64,000 nt of DNA from Heloderma charlesbogerti (lineage: Eukaryota > Chordata > Lepidosauria > Squamata > Helodermatidae), in contig JANEZZ010001570.1 of the NCBI GenBank assembly GCA_026122225.1, positions 2,790,001 through 2,854,000 on the forward strand, read 5' to 3'. The notes beneath the pieces were generated by a model. That model saw only the letters and a program-made list of their open reading frames with translations, searched no databases and was not told the origin of the DNA. Below are positions 11,971 to 22,312 of the stretch, piece by piece. Every line of letters starts with the position of its first letter. The first letter of the stretch is position 1. Made by a program: the position numbers and the translations under genes.

Positions 11971-13404
11971 TCAGAAATAGACGTTTTTCTGGAATTCTCT
12001 TGCTTTCTCCATGATCCAGCGAATGTTGGCGATTTGATCTCTAGTTCCTCTGCCTCTTCGAAACCCAGCTTGTACTTCCGGTAGTTCTCGGTTCGCATAC
12101 TGCTGAAGCGTAGCTTGTAGGATTTTGAGCATCACCTTGCTGGCATGTGAAATGAGTGCAATTGTGCGGTAGTTTGAACACTCTTTGGCGTTGCCCTTCT
12201 TTGGAATTGGAATGTAAACTGACCTTTTCCAGTCTTGCGGCCATTGTTGAGTGTTCCAGATTTGTTGGCATATTGAATGCAGCACTTTAACAGCATCATC
12301 TTTTAGGATTTTAAATAGCTCAGCTGGAATACTGTCATCTCCGCTAGCTTTGTTGTTACTAATGCTTCCTAAGGCCCACTTGACTTCACTCTCGAGGATG
12401 TCCAGCTCAAGTTCAGTGACCGCACTATCATGGCTATCAGGGACATTCAGATCTTTCCTGTACAGTTCTTCTGTGTATTCTTGCCACCTCTTCTTAATCT
12501 CATCTGCTTCTGTTAGGTCCCTGCCTTCTTTGTCCTTTATCATGCCCGTCTTTGCACAAAACGTTCCCTTGAGATCTCCAGTTTTCTTGAAGAGATCTCT
12601 AGTCTTTCCCATTCTGTTGTTTTCCTCGATTTCTTTGCATTGTTCATTTAAGAAGGCCTTCTTGTCTCTCCTTGCTATTCTCTGGAACTCTGCATTCAGT
12701 TGGGTATATCTTCCCCTTTCTCCCTTGCTTTTCACTTCCCTTCTTTCCTCAGCTACTTGTAAAGCCTCATCAGACAGCCACTTTGCTTTCTTGCATTTCT
12801 TTTTCTTTGGGATGGATTTTGTTGCTGCCTCCTGAACAATGTTATGGACCTCCGTCCATAGTTCCTCAGGCACTCTGTCTATCAGGTCTAATCCCTTAAA
12901 TCTATTCCTCACCTCCACTGTATATTCATCAGGGATATGATTGAGGTCATACCTGAATGGTTTAGTGGTTTTCCCTACGTTCTTCAATTTAAGCTGAAAT
13001 TTTGCAACAAGAAGCTCATGATCTGAGCCACAGTCAGCTCCAGGTCTTGTTTTTACTGACTGTATAGAGCTTCTCCATCTTTGGCTGCAAAGGACATAAT
13101 CAATCTGATTTCGATATTGACCATCTGGTGATGTCCATGTGTAGAGTCGCCTCTTGTGCTGTTGGAAAAGAGTGTTTGCTATGATCAGCGTGTTCTCTTG
13201 GCAAAACTCTATTAGCTTTTGTCCTGCTTCATTTTGTACACCAAGGCCATGCCTGCCTGTTATCCCAGTGATTTCTTGACTTCCTACTTTAGCATTCCAA
13301 TCCCCTATGATGAAGAGGACAACTTTTTTTGGTGTTAGTTCTAGAAGGTGTTGTAGGTCTTCATAGAACCGATCAACCTCAGCTTCTTCGGCATCATGGT
13401 TGGG
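11971..13404 (-). pseudogene. BovB endonuclease C-terminal half plus reverse transcriptase N-terminal half
   Basis: Reading the minus strand from 13404, I find no stop until the TGA near 11968. The frame contains the endonuclease motif FIIGDWNAKVGSQEITG (about 13294-13317), a YTWTSPDGQYRNQIDYVLCS block, and CGSDHELLVAKF (about 13000-13030), whose SDH is the conserved C-terminal catalytic motif. After a lysine-rich linker (KKKKCKKAKWLSDEAL), the reverse-transcriptase fingers appear as VYIPIPKKGNAKECSNYRTI and VQAGFRRGRGTRDQIANIRW. No ATG is used; an in-frame TTG lies at 12985-12987. The natural start is upstream, across a single-base frameshift at about 13402-13405. Confidence 0.9.
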
Positions 13405-13688
13405 GCATAGACTTGAATTACTGTGATGTTGAATGGTTTGCCTTGGATTCGTACTGAGAACATTCTATTGTTTTTAAGATTGTACCCCAGTACTGCTTTT
13501 CCCATCCTTTTGTTGACTATGAGTGCTACTCCATTTCTTCTAAGAGATTCTTGCCCACAGTAGTAGATATGATGGTCACCTGAATTAAATTCGCCCATGC
13601 CTGTCCATTTTAGTTCGCTGATTCCCAAGTTGTCAATCCTCAATTTTGCCATCTCATGTTTGACCACCTCCAGCTTGCCTTGATTCAT
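13402..13688 (-). pseudogene. BovB endonuclease, N-terminal part
   Basis: The frame begins MNQGKLEVVKHEMAKLRID and holds the endonuclease N-terminal motifs LGISELKWTGMGEF (catalytic glutamate in SELKW) and VIQVYAPT. After VYAPT it shifts to a different frame from the rest of the endonuclease (the alternative frame reads NHDAEEAEVDRFYED), so a one-base indel separates the halves. A further open stretch upstream at 13734-14036 (minus) corresponds to the BovB 5' region and starts MPCRATQDRQVMAES. Confidence 0.88.
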
Positions 13689-14103
13689 TGATCTGACATT
13701 CCAGGTTCCTAAACAATATTGTTCTTTACAGCATCAGATTTTCTTTTCACCACCAGACACATCCACAGCTGAGTGTCCTTTCGGCTGTGGCCCAGCCACT
13801 TCACTCTTTCTGGCGCTACTTGGAAATTCCCTCTGCTCTTCCCCAGTAGTATATTGGACACCTTGCGACCTGAGGGGCTCATCTTCTGGTGTCATCTCTT
13901 TTAGCCTTGTGATACGTTCCATGGGCTTTTCTTGGCAAGAATACTGGAGTGGGTTGCCATTTCCTTCTCCAGTGGACCACATTTTGTCAGAACTCTCTGC
14001 CATGACCTGTCTGTCTTGGGTGGCCCTGCACGGCATAGCTTATGGCTTCACTGAGTTACGCAAGCCCCTTCGCCACAACAAGGCAGTGATCCATGAAGGG
14101 GGT

Positions 14104-14640
14104 GGACTTTCTTACCTGCAACCTATTTAACTACTTTAACCATTCCAAAATGTAAGAAAGCATTCATGCTGGCCAAGTTCAGTGCGTTCCCTTCTGCACT
14201 TTTGGAGAGTAGATACAATAGTACCTTACACTCTAAGCATTTATGCCCCTGTGAAGCTGGCATGGTGGAGACTGTGGGCCATGTGCTGCTGCACTGTTCC
14301 TTCTCTCGTGATTTTCGGCATATCTTTATTACTCCTATTTTACAAGGAATACTTGAGAGACCTGATGTGTTTTATACAGATTATCTCTTGGCTCACCAGA
14401 ATTCTCAGGTAACCTCTAAGGTGGCTAGATTCTGCGCTGCTGCATTTGTTTGCCAGCGTGGGATGATGTCAATTATTTGATAATGTTTTAACTTGCTAAA
14501 TATTATATTATTATGAGTGGGTTATGTGTAATTCTTATTTATTTGCATTTTAACTAGCTTTTATCGCTTTTATATTATTGTACTTACAGTGCTACTTCAC
14601 TTTGCTGGTCTTGTGACCATAATAAATAGTTACTTACTTA
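14104..14640 (+). mobile_element. 3' end of a non-LTR retrotransposon, clade uncertain
   Basis: The frame reads LPATYLTTLTIPKCKKAF, then a Cys-His segment LCPCEAGMVETVGHVLLHC, then VARFCAAAFVCQRGMM before a stop near 14480. The C-x-C...H-x4-C pattern with an ETVGHVL core is typical of the C-terminus of several LINE clades (Ingi/Vingi, R1, I and others). After the stop comes an AT-rich 3' UTR ending in AATAAATAGTTACTTACTTA. BovB is inserted into it at its left edge. I lean toward a Vingi-like element but cannot separate the clades by eye. Confidence 0.65.
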
Positions 14641-14671
14641 TTGGTGCTGTCTTTAAATACACTGTTAATTA

Positions 14672-14862
14672 AATGAATCATAGAATAGTAGGGTTGGAAG
14701 GGACCTACAAGACCATCAAGTCCAACCCCCTTCTCAATGCAGGAATCCAAGTCAGAGCATCCCCGACAGATGGCTGTCCAGCCTCATCTTGAATGCCTCC
14801 AGTGTGGGAGACCCCACTACCTCCTTAGGTAGCTTCCTCTCTGTATGTGTATGGGATGTATG
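14672..14862 (-). mobile_element. CR1 LINE 3' fragment
   Basis: The sequence starts TCATAGAATAGTAGGGTTGG and continues with the AAGGGACCTACAAGACCATC and CCAACCCCCTTCTCAATGCA blocks. This is the reverse complement of the well-known CR1 3' end with its ATTCTATG terminal octamers. It is 5'-truncated, as most CR1 copies are. Confidence 0.9.
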
Positions 14863-15225
14863 TGTGATCAGACAGGTAAGGAAAATCATGTTAAATTATG
14901 ATACTCCCAGCTTTAAAATCAAAACATTAGCCTAAGTATCCTCTTAATGCTGTACCACATGCAAAGTAAGCTGACCATTAAAAGTGTTGTTTAAAAATAT
15001 AAATAGTTATGTTTCTGAAATGTAGGAAATACCTGAGGAATAAGTTACAGTCATATTAAGACCTCCAAAGTGGGGGAGACCAAGGCTCAGCCAACAACAA
15101 ATTTAGATTTTAGTTAAAGGTTGTGGAAAGCAGCAATTTAACAGTTATTGTGATGATATTCAGGATAGTGGGGGAAACAGATTTTAAAACAGTTTCAGCA
15201 GTTAACCATAATATAGGTGTGGCTA

Positions 15226-15330
15226 TATGTTGTTAGACTACAGCTTCCATCAACCCTGACCAATGGCTATGTTGGCTAGGGCTGGTGGGAGTTGTACTCC
15301 AACAACATCTGGAGGGCCACAGGTTCCCCA
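15226..15330. repeat. Palindromic dispersed repeat (type 1, copy 1)
   Basis: The left arm contains TGTTGTTAGACTACAGCTTC and the right arm GGGAGTTGTACTCCAACAAC, inverted around CCAATGGCTATGTTGGC. A related copy is at 51265-51370. Repeats of this appearance are common in squamate DNA; I do not name the family. Confidence 0.6.
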
Positions 15331-15474
15331 CTTCTTTCATAAGATCATTTAGGAAATCAAAATAATAGAAGTATGTCTATGTAAATCTAGTCTAGACTGT
15401 TTCCTGCTTTTAGACAAGGCCTAGCAATCAAGCAACTTTAGCTAATGCTAGCCCTGTGGGAAGTCCTGCATGCA

Positions 15475-15552
15475 CTTGTCTGATCTCAGATGCTAAGCAG
15501 GATCAATCCCGGTCAGTAGTTGGATGGGCAACCGCCTGGGAATCAGGCTTCC
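15475..15552 (+). repeat. 5S-rRNA-derived repeat (5S-type SINE head or 5S pseudogene)
   Basis: The stretch TGTCTGATCTCAGATGCTAA through GGATGGGCAACCGCCTGGGA matches the middle and 3' part of vertebrate 5S rRNA (GTCTGATCTCGGAAGCTAAG ... TTGGATGGGAGACCGCCTGG) with a few changes. It includes the internal promoter region. The 5' part of 5S rRNA is missing. Downstream sequence (CTGCACTGAGCAGGGGGTTG) resembles a LINE-type SINE tail. A SINE derived from 5S rRNA is described in squamates, so retroposon origin is more likely than a true gene. Confidence 0.8.
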
Positions 15553-15559
15553 TGCACTG

Positions 15560-18500
15560 AGCAGGGGGTTGTTCTATCCCTTCAAATGAGACTAAGCTTT
15601 ACCCCCTCCCATCCTCTGCTCCAGATGTTTGGTTTTTTAAAAAATTCAGGAGTTATCCTCGCAGAAGCGGGGCTTCTCCGCGATTTTTTTTTTTTTCTAA
15701 TTCAGGCATGATCTTTGAAGATTCAAAGTTGTGAAGCTTCACTTGGTAGCTTAAATGCATTTAAGCATTTGGGCTTTAATGTGTGCCATTTCAATTGAGG
15801 GAATCTCAGCCTCATCCACAGCAATAGGAGTTACTTCTGAGGAGACACTAATGGGTTAGTTGTGGGAAAGAGACCAAAACCAGCCCCCATTTTAATGCAC
15901 AGGATCTCTATTTGGAAGTTGTGATTGTGAAGGAGTTACGTCCTAAGGCAATGGACCAAAGCCTTGAGATCGCACTTAATCGCATTTCAAGAACTGAGGG
16001 CTTTGATATGTGCCGTGTCAACTGAAGGGCTTCTCTGTCATTTCTGTGGTCATTGAGAGGGCAAGCCTCATTCAGCACAATGGGAGAAAACACTCCTTGA
16101 CTAGGGTCATGGGCTGTGTTCTAATGCTTATTTTCAATGACGTTTTAAAAGTTGGTCCCTCGGCACCTGCTCCAAAACAGCAATGAAACTTCCGGAAAAC
16201 AGTTAGGGAAAGGGTTGGGTCACTGAGGTCAGAGTGACACACCCACAAAGGCTGGGCTACATGCCCCATGCACAGGGCTAAGACAGTGAACCCAGTGAGA
16301 TTGTGGAAACAGGTCAGTAACGGAGCTGCCATAACCGGGAAAAGTTGGACTATAAGCAGTCTCAGAAGAAGCGGTTTTTCAGCGATAAAATTTGACTCTG
16401 GGGCTGAATGGCCACAACATCATGGAACTACAGAGACCCCAACGTGCAGGCAGGTTGGAGTAAATCACTGGTAGAAACACAGCCCTGGAGTCTTCTGCAT
16501 CTCTCTCCATCCTGGTTTCTTCTGATTTCTAGCTCTTTCTTCTTTCCCAAAGAACACCAATACAACACTAACTCTGCTCTTGCTGCTTCACTAATATACA
16601 CAATTTTAACTCCCCTGCCCAAACTATTGGCCAGTCAGGAGGGCCTAGCGCTCAGGTGGAGCCAATTAAGTTTCCTTTTAAGCTGGGCTTCTTATGTATA
16701 AAAAAGACAAGCTTGTTCTGTACTAGCTGTAGTGTTTCATTCTGTTAGAAGCCCAGTCTGGTTTGCTTTGCTATTCTAGACTTATAACTGCTTAGCCAGG
16801 GGGGTATTTATGACCCAGCAAAGATCGCCAAGCCCTTCAGTTTCTGGATTCAGGCTGCTTTATTCAGCCAGTTCTGCTGACAAGCAGGATACCAGCTTAA
16901 GGGATACAAATGGGTGGAATCTAGGGTATGGTGGAAAGAAACATAGGGTTAGTTGAAATGCTTGCTCATATGTTGGTGCACCTCTGATGACAGGATGACA
17001 TTATGCCTGCAAAACAGGAGATTTAATGGACAAAGTAGCCATGAGGTTGACTACATAATTGTCAGTTTCCCTGGGTCTGCAGAGCTGAAGGGCAGTACAC
17101 TCTGGCCTTATCCACTGGCTCCTGAGAAGCTGTACCCCTATGTTCCAGGAAGAACATCATAGCAAGGAGGAGACCAACCTGACCCCATACATCAGTCAGA
17201 GAAGGGACAGCTGCAGGGAGCTTTCTTCATCCTTCCCTGCCAGAAAGAACATGTATTAGAACATTGTAACTAAGAACTAATGCCTGAATTTGCTTTTTTC
17301 CTCCTCCCTCTCAACCCCTTTCCTCTTGTGTGATGTCTTCCTCTTTCTTCTTGTGTGATGCAAACCTGAGAGCAGGAACTGTCTTATCTTATAATCTTTA
17401 AATAAATAAAAGATTTTATTTATTTTTTTCTTATTCACACAGCAGCCAAGCGGGAGTTTAACTTTCTTTCCCTACCAGGGTCCCAACAAAAATTGCCTTT
17501 CCAAAGCTGCTATTGCATTTCAAAGGAAGCTTCCATTTGTTGGGACCCCAGCAGAGAGAAAATAGTTAACCTTTCCTTCACCACCCTTATGGTACTGCAC
17601 AGGGATCCCCACTGCAGCTAATTTTACATAACAAAAAAGGTGCACATTAACAGCATTCACATAATTATTTATGTCATATTTAGTTTGGCCCTGAACTCCC
17701 ATAAGTCAAGAGAAAGGCGAAGATGTTCACCCACGGTATCTCCTCTGTTTCTGCCTTCATAGACATAATAGAAGATAGGTTTCTGCCTAACACCATAGCC
17801 AAACACAACCCCCACAAAAAACTAATTCAATTCTGATCAATTACACACCATCCTACTAAACGTTCATTACAGTTATTTTGGAAATAATGTAAGGAGAGAG
17901 GGCAGAACTTTCTGAGAATGTTTGAAATGTATATCAGTAAATATTGGACTGCAAGAGACAGAATAAATTTCTCAGGCAAGGTTATAAAAGTTTGACAGTC
18001 ACAGTGTAAGAGCCAATATGATTGGGTGCTGTAAAATGGCAAAGCAAACGATACTTATGATTGCTGGTGGAGTTGCTACTGGCAATCTGTGGGGAAATGC
18101 AATATGGTTCACTTATAAATAAAGGAAGTGGGAAACCAGTCCTAAGCAATGGCACAAACTTGTTTAGATGTACAAATGTCATCAGAAATTATACATGTGT
18201 TGCTGAAGGGAGGAAAGCCAGCCAGCACATATATCGCCGTGTGGACTATCACTCTATCATATCCTAAGGAATGCTCTAGTATGAACTTTGAACCATAATA
18301 AAGAAACATGTAGGAGCTCTGCCCATATAAGCAGCACATTTCATAAAGACTTGCAAAAAAGTAAACAACTGTAATTTAAATCATTGTCTGGCCCTTTCCT
18401 TTATTGTACTTCAGTATAAATATTTACTAACTTACATTTTCCCTTCCGTTACAACAGTGATAGTGTCTTGTACACTTCAGTGAATTTTCTTTTGGCCTTT

Positions 18501-20270
18501 TCATGCTGTGAGGAGAGCAGGAAAATTGACAACTAAAATATGCATTCCCTTTCCCCATCTCAATTCCTTTTGCCCATCATTCTAGTATCTAAAGTTTCTG
18601 AAAGGAAGGGATGTCCATGGAAGAAGCTGGCAAAAGACACTTGTTCTGTTCAGCACTCAGCACTGTCACTGTCTTATTTGTCACATTCATACTTCAGTCG
18701 TTCATGTTTCTTTTCTGGCAGCTTGAATGAACGAGTTCATAGTACTCCTTGTTTCTATATCCTTGTTTTGCTTTGTTGAGAAGACATTCAGTTCCCACAC
18801 ATCCAAGGATTTGCTTTATGTGTTTTGTGTTCCAAAGACTCACAGCAATACATCAAAAGGCCAAAAAGAGATCTTCAGAAAGACAGGATGGATGCCAGGA
18901 AGACTTAGAAATGGAGTCCAGGTGCAGAAATACAGTCAACTCAAACCGAATTTTTAAAGAAAGAAATATGATTATTCATTTTATACAGAAACACTGCCAG
19001 ACTGGCATAATTTCTGTTAGCAACCTTAATGAGCCACATCCTAACACAAAGTAACAATGCTGTTGGTTTTAAACAAATTAAACCCATAACATGTCATAAA
19101 CTAGTAATGGAATGGCAGCTCTTTAGAATAGCCTGATTCAATTTGGCATAACATTTAAAAGCAGGACAATTGTAAGCACTTGCTTTACTCATAACGCAAC
19201 AATAGATACTGACTGTCTTCACACCCGGCATTTTATCCCACTACAAACCCATCCTTTTGATTCCAGATCTTTTCCGGGATTTAGACTGGCCCTGTATACA
19301 GGATCTCTCATAGCACACGTCCCTCCGCTCTATACCTTTTCATGGCTGGGCAGAGCTGCACGGAACAATCAGGACAGAAGGGGGCTGCTGGCTCCAGCCC
19401 CCCTCCCCTCCCCTGATCATTGGTTCCTGTAACATGATTGATGGCTCCGCCTGTCCCTCCACTCCTCCACAGCAGGAGGGAACTCGGAAGCCCTCCTAAT
19501 GACCCAGATAGTGGATGATGGGAGCTGTTCCCTTGCCCCCCGCCTTCCTCCGACTTTGTGGCAAGGGACAGAGAGTCTTCTCGGTGGCTTACCCCAAGGT
19601 TGCTGGTGCTGCTAGTCCTTCTCTGCTAAATATGTCAGTGTGTGATGATGGAATTAAATGCAGTTTATTGCTTGCACTCCTGAGTTTGAAGGGTGTACCG
19701 ATTTCTGGGTTCCCAGCTACAGAAGTAAGACACCTACAAAGGGCCTTGTATACAGTTAATGCACCAAGCCATCCCTAGCAGCCCCCCTCCCTAGGTGACC
19801 GCTTCACGAGAGACACCTTCTTCATTAGACTCAGCTTGCTTTCTCCCCCCACCCCAATGCTGTTGTTGCTTTCCCCCCTTATTCTGGCTTCCCAATGACC
19901 CTGCAAGGTGGGCTAGGAGAAGAGATAGTGGCTGGCTAGATGGGAGGGAGTACTATGGAAAACCACCTCAGCATTACTGCCTTATCTAAAACAACGCCAC
20001 ACACACAAAAGAAACCATTAAAAATGACCATTCTGAGCTCTGCATGATGAATGTATTCAGGGGAGGAGAAAAGGCACTTTTAATACCCATTGAAATCCTA
20101 ACTGTCAAGCCTTTCTCCTGCGTGGCTGAGAAGGGAGACTCCACCATCCACCCTGGGAGGAAAAAAGCCCATCAATCTGGTGAGCAAAAGTGAGAAGAAG
20201 CAGTCAGTGAAGTCAAGGGTAGTGGTGGTAAAGTAAATGCATTGAAGGGGATGGGAGAGCTTAAGACTGC
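15560..20270. other. Unremarkable sequence
   Basis: No recognisable gene. There is a poly-T run near 15684-15698 and AATAAATAAAAG near 17400-17410 followed by T-rich sequence. A GC-richer block at about 19200-20000 has no identifiable repeat family. Frames up to about 100 codons lack motifs. Confidence 0.4.
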
Positions 20271-20274
20271 TATG

Positions 20275-20412
20275 CTAAGTAGACTTACAATGCACTCCTA
20301 TGCATGCCTACTCAGAAGCAAGCCACACAGATTTAAATGGCACTTAATCCCAGGAAAGGAAAACCTTACAGCCAATGAGTTTACTCAGAAGTAAGCATTG
20401 CTGTGCTCAGGG
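20275..20412. repeat. Degraded dispersed repeat with CAGAAGTAAGC words
   Basis: ACTCAGAAGCAAGCC and ACTCAGAAGTAAGCA recur about 65 bp apart with TTAATCCCAGG between them. The same vocabulary appears in the inverted repeat at 47416-47592 and around 44035-44065, so this is likely a worn member of a common dispersed family. Confidence 0.45.
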
Positions 20413-20889
20413 GGATCTCGGAGAAGCATTTGGGGTGGTTAGCCACTTTACAGTTCAAGGCCCATAGTGGAATGGGAGAGAGAAACCGTCACTGGAAGCG
20501 TGGTCACTGACCTCCCCCGCGCCACTCTGATTGTTGTCATGACAATGTTATTCAGCACCGCCCAGTAACACCCCCCAGCACACGCCCACACAAAGCGGGA
20601 CAAAGCACTAATGGGGAAATGCACAGGGGGGAAATAACAATTTCAATCACAAGCACAGAAAATGCTGGGTTTTCCCCATTCTCAGATACATGGGAAGAGG
20701 GAGGGGAAGTTGTGAGATAGCAGCAGGAGAGCAGCAGCATCATTTAAAGCTCCTGTGAAATCCAGTGATTAAAGAAGAACGATCCTGCTAAAAAAACCAA
20801 CTTGTGAAGAGAGCCACTGTGATGGCTAAACCAGACATTGGGTTAAATACATAGCATGTAGCTGGTCCTTACCATTTTTCCCTCCCTTG

Positions 20890-21230
20890 AAGTAAGCACA
20901 TTTAAACTTCCCCACCGAGCCACTTTCCCCCTAAATTCGGCTCCCACCCCATCCCACCCCACCCCCGTGCTTAAAAAAGGGGGGGGGAAGAAAAAGAAAA
21001 AGAAATCCCTTTGAAGTGTCCCTTCCTTTTTTTTAGCCCCTGCAAAGGGGGTGGGTGGAGGGTTAGGAAAAATAAAGTGGCTGGGTGGGAAGGATTAATC
21101 CCCTATCCATGCAAGATGGCCCTGATCTGGATTGGGGCCCTGCAAGCTTCCTTCAAGGCAAATAATGGTGAGGATAGCTGCATGCTAGATATTTAGCGTA
21201 GCATCAAGTTTAGCCCTGAGTTTAAACTTT
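20890..21230. repeat. Dispersed GC-rich repeat (type 2, copy 1)
   Basis: GATCTGGATTGGGGCCCTGC and the end TTTAGCGTAGCATCAAGTTT with AGCCCTGAG recur in related form at 37850-38170: AATCTGAATTGGGGCC on the opposite strand and TTTAGCGTAACACGTAGTTT with GGCCCTGAA on the same strand. The mixed orientation suggests inverted ends. Both copies hold G/C homopolymer tracts beside TTTTTTTAGCCCC. The family is not identified and the limits are approximate. Confidence 0.45.
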
Positions 21231-21547
21231 TACATCAAAGGTTTCAAGAGACATCTCTCCCTGCCACCCCCATCCGAAACTACGCTTGTCTTTCAGGGTT
21301 CATCTCCCCAGTTTAAGTATTTCTGGTTAGGAAAAAGGTGTGAAACCCACAAATTATTTGTATATATGTGTTTATATATAGCTCAGAGATGACTGTACAG
21401 GTAGGGAGGGTAGCAGGCACCCCCCCAAATTTCCTGTTCCCTCATTCACTCCCCCAGCTTTCAGTCACAGTATATTTGTATTTAATATATATGGCAAAAC
21501 CCTTGTTTTTTCATAACAGTCTTTGCCACCCCTTTGTTCCCTCATAC

Positions 21548-22312
21548 TAGGGATGTACGAAAGTCACTTACCGTTTCACGGATCTGCTTCGCGGTGGGGG
21601 GGGAAGGCACTCCATCCCTCCCCCCGGAATCCTCAACGGGGGGGAGGCGCTCCGTCCCTCCCCCCGGAGTCCTGCCCGGCCAGCTCCGCTCTACAGGGAT
21701 TCCGTGGAGCTGCCGGCTGGCTCCGCCCGCAGCCGGACATCCGGCTGCTGGGCAGCAGGGACGCAAATGGGGGCTGTAGCCACTGCTGTTTGCGTCCCTG
21801 TACTTAACCGTGATAGGCTACGTAAATATTTACGTAGCCTATCACGGCAAAGTAAAAAAAGTGTACGCAAATGGCGGCGGCTACAGCAGCCGCCATTTGC
21901 TTTCGCTGTTTTTCGCCGTTCTAGCCTACGTAAATATTTACGTAGGCTAGAACGGCGAAAAATAGTGAAAGCAAATGGCGGCCGCCGTAGTCGCTGCCAT
22001 TTGCGTAAGCTGCGCCTGGCCGTGGCCAGCCAGGAGACCAGCCACCGCCGCCGCACCCTCCGCCGCACCCTCCGCAGCACCCACCACACCCATCGCTGCC
22101 CCGCCGCCCCCGCCGCACCTGCCGCCCCGCCTCCCCCACCACCCCACCGCAGCACCCGCCACCGCCACCACCCCACTGCACCCACTGCCGCCGTCCCGCC
22201 GGGTTTCACGGGGGGCAGGGGGCAGTGCTCCTTTCTGCCACAGACTCCAGGGAGCTGGATTCTTTAGAATCCCAGCCACTGGAGTCCATGGCAGATTTCT
22301 CCGCCATCCCTA
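21548..22312 (+). mobile_element. Long palindromic hAT element, TAGGGATG family (copy 3)
   Basis: Termini are TAGGGATGTACGAAAGTCAC and GCCATCCCTA. Flanking 8-mers (CCTCATAC and CTTTGAAG) do not match well, so the duplication is decayed or this is a recombinant. It contains the cleanest hairpins in the window: a perfect spacer-less 40-bp palindrome at 21808-21847 (half-site CCGTGATAGGCTACGTAAAT) and a perfect 54-bp palindrome at 21909-21962. Inverted GCAAATGGCGGC modules lie at about 21865-21900 and 21970-22005. From 22030 to 22195 comes a long CCGCC/CACC-rich tract. The CGGTAAGTGACTT motif is present at the left; the right-hand GTAAGT motif is absent. Confidence 0.85.

Larger units (their letters stand above)
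10887..14103 (-). mobile_element. BovB: BovB (RTE-clade) LINE, nearly full length
   Basis: The element is 3.2 kb on the minus strand, the usual full length for BovB. A perfect 10-bp duplication GGACTTTCTT flanks it (10877-10886 and 14104-14113). Its 3' end on the minus strand carries the characteristic AGTCGGACACGACTGAACG segment near 10895-10917. It encodes an apurinic-type endonuclease followed by reverse transcriptase. Damage is light: one frameshift near 13402-13405, one in-frame TGA near 11968-11970 and one TAA near 11086-11088. BovB is known to be patchily distributed in ruminants, squamates and other taxa through horizontal transfer. The copy probably cannot move now, but its preserved target duplication and ends suggest a fairly recent arrival. 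Confidence 0.95.

Noticed and set aside
11330..12899. Plus-strand frames up to 194 codons
   Set aside because: They are antisense shadows of the BovB reverse transcriptase on the minus strand.
15475..15552. Functional 5S rRNA gene
   Set aside because: The 5' third of 5S rRNA is missing and the sequence has several substitutions; a SINE or pseudogene explains it better.
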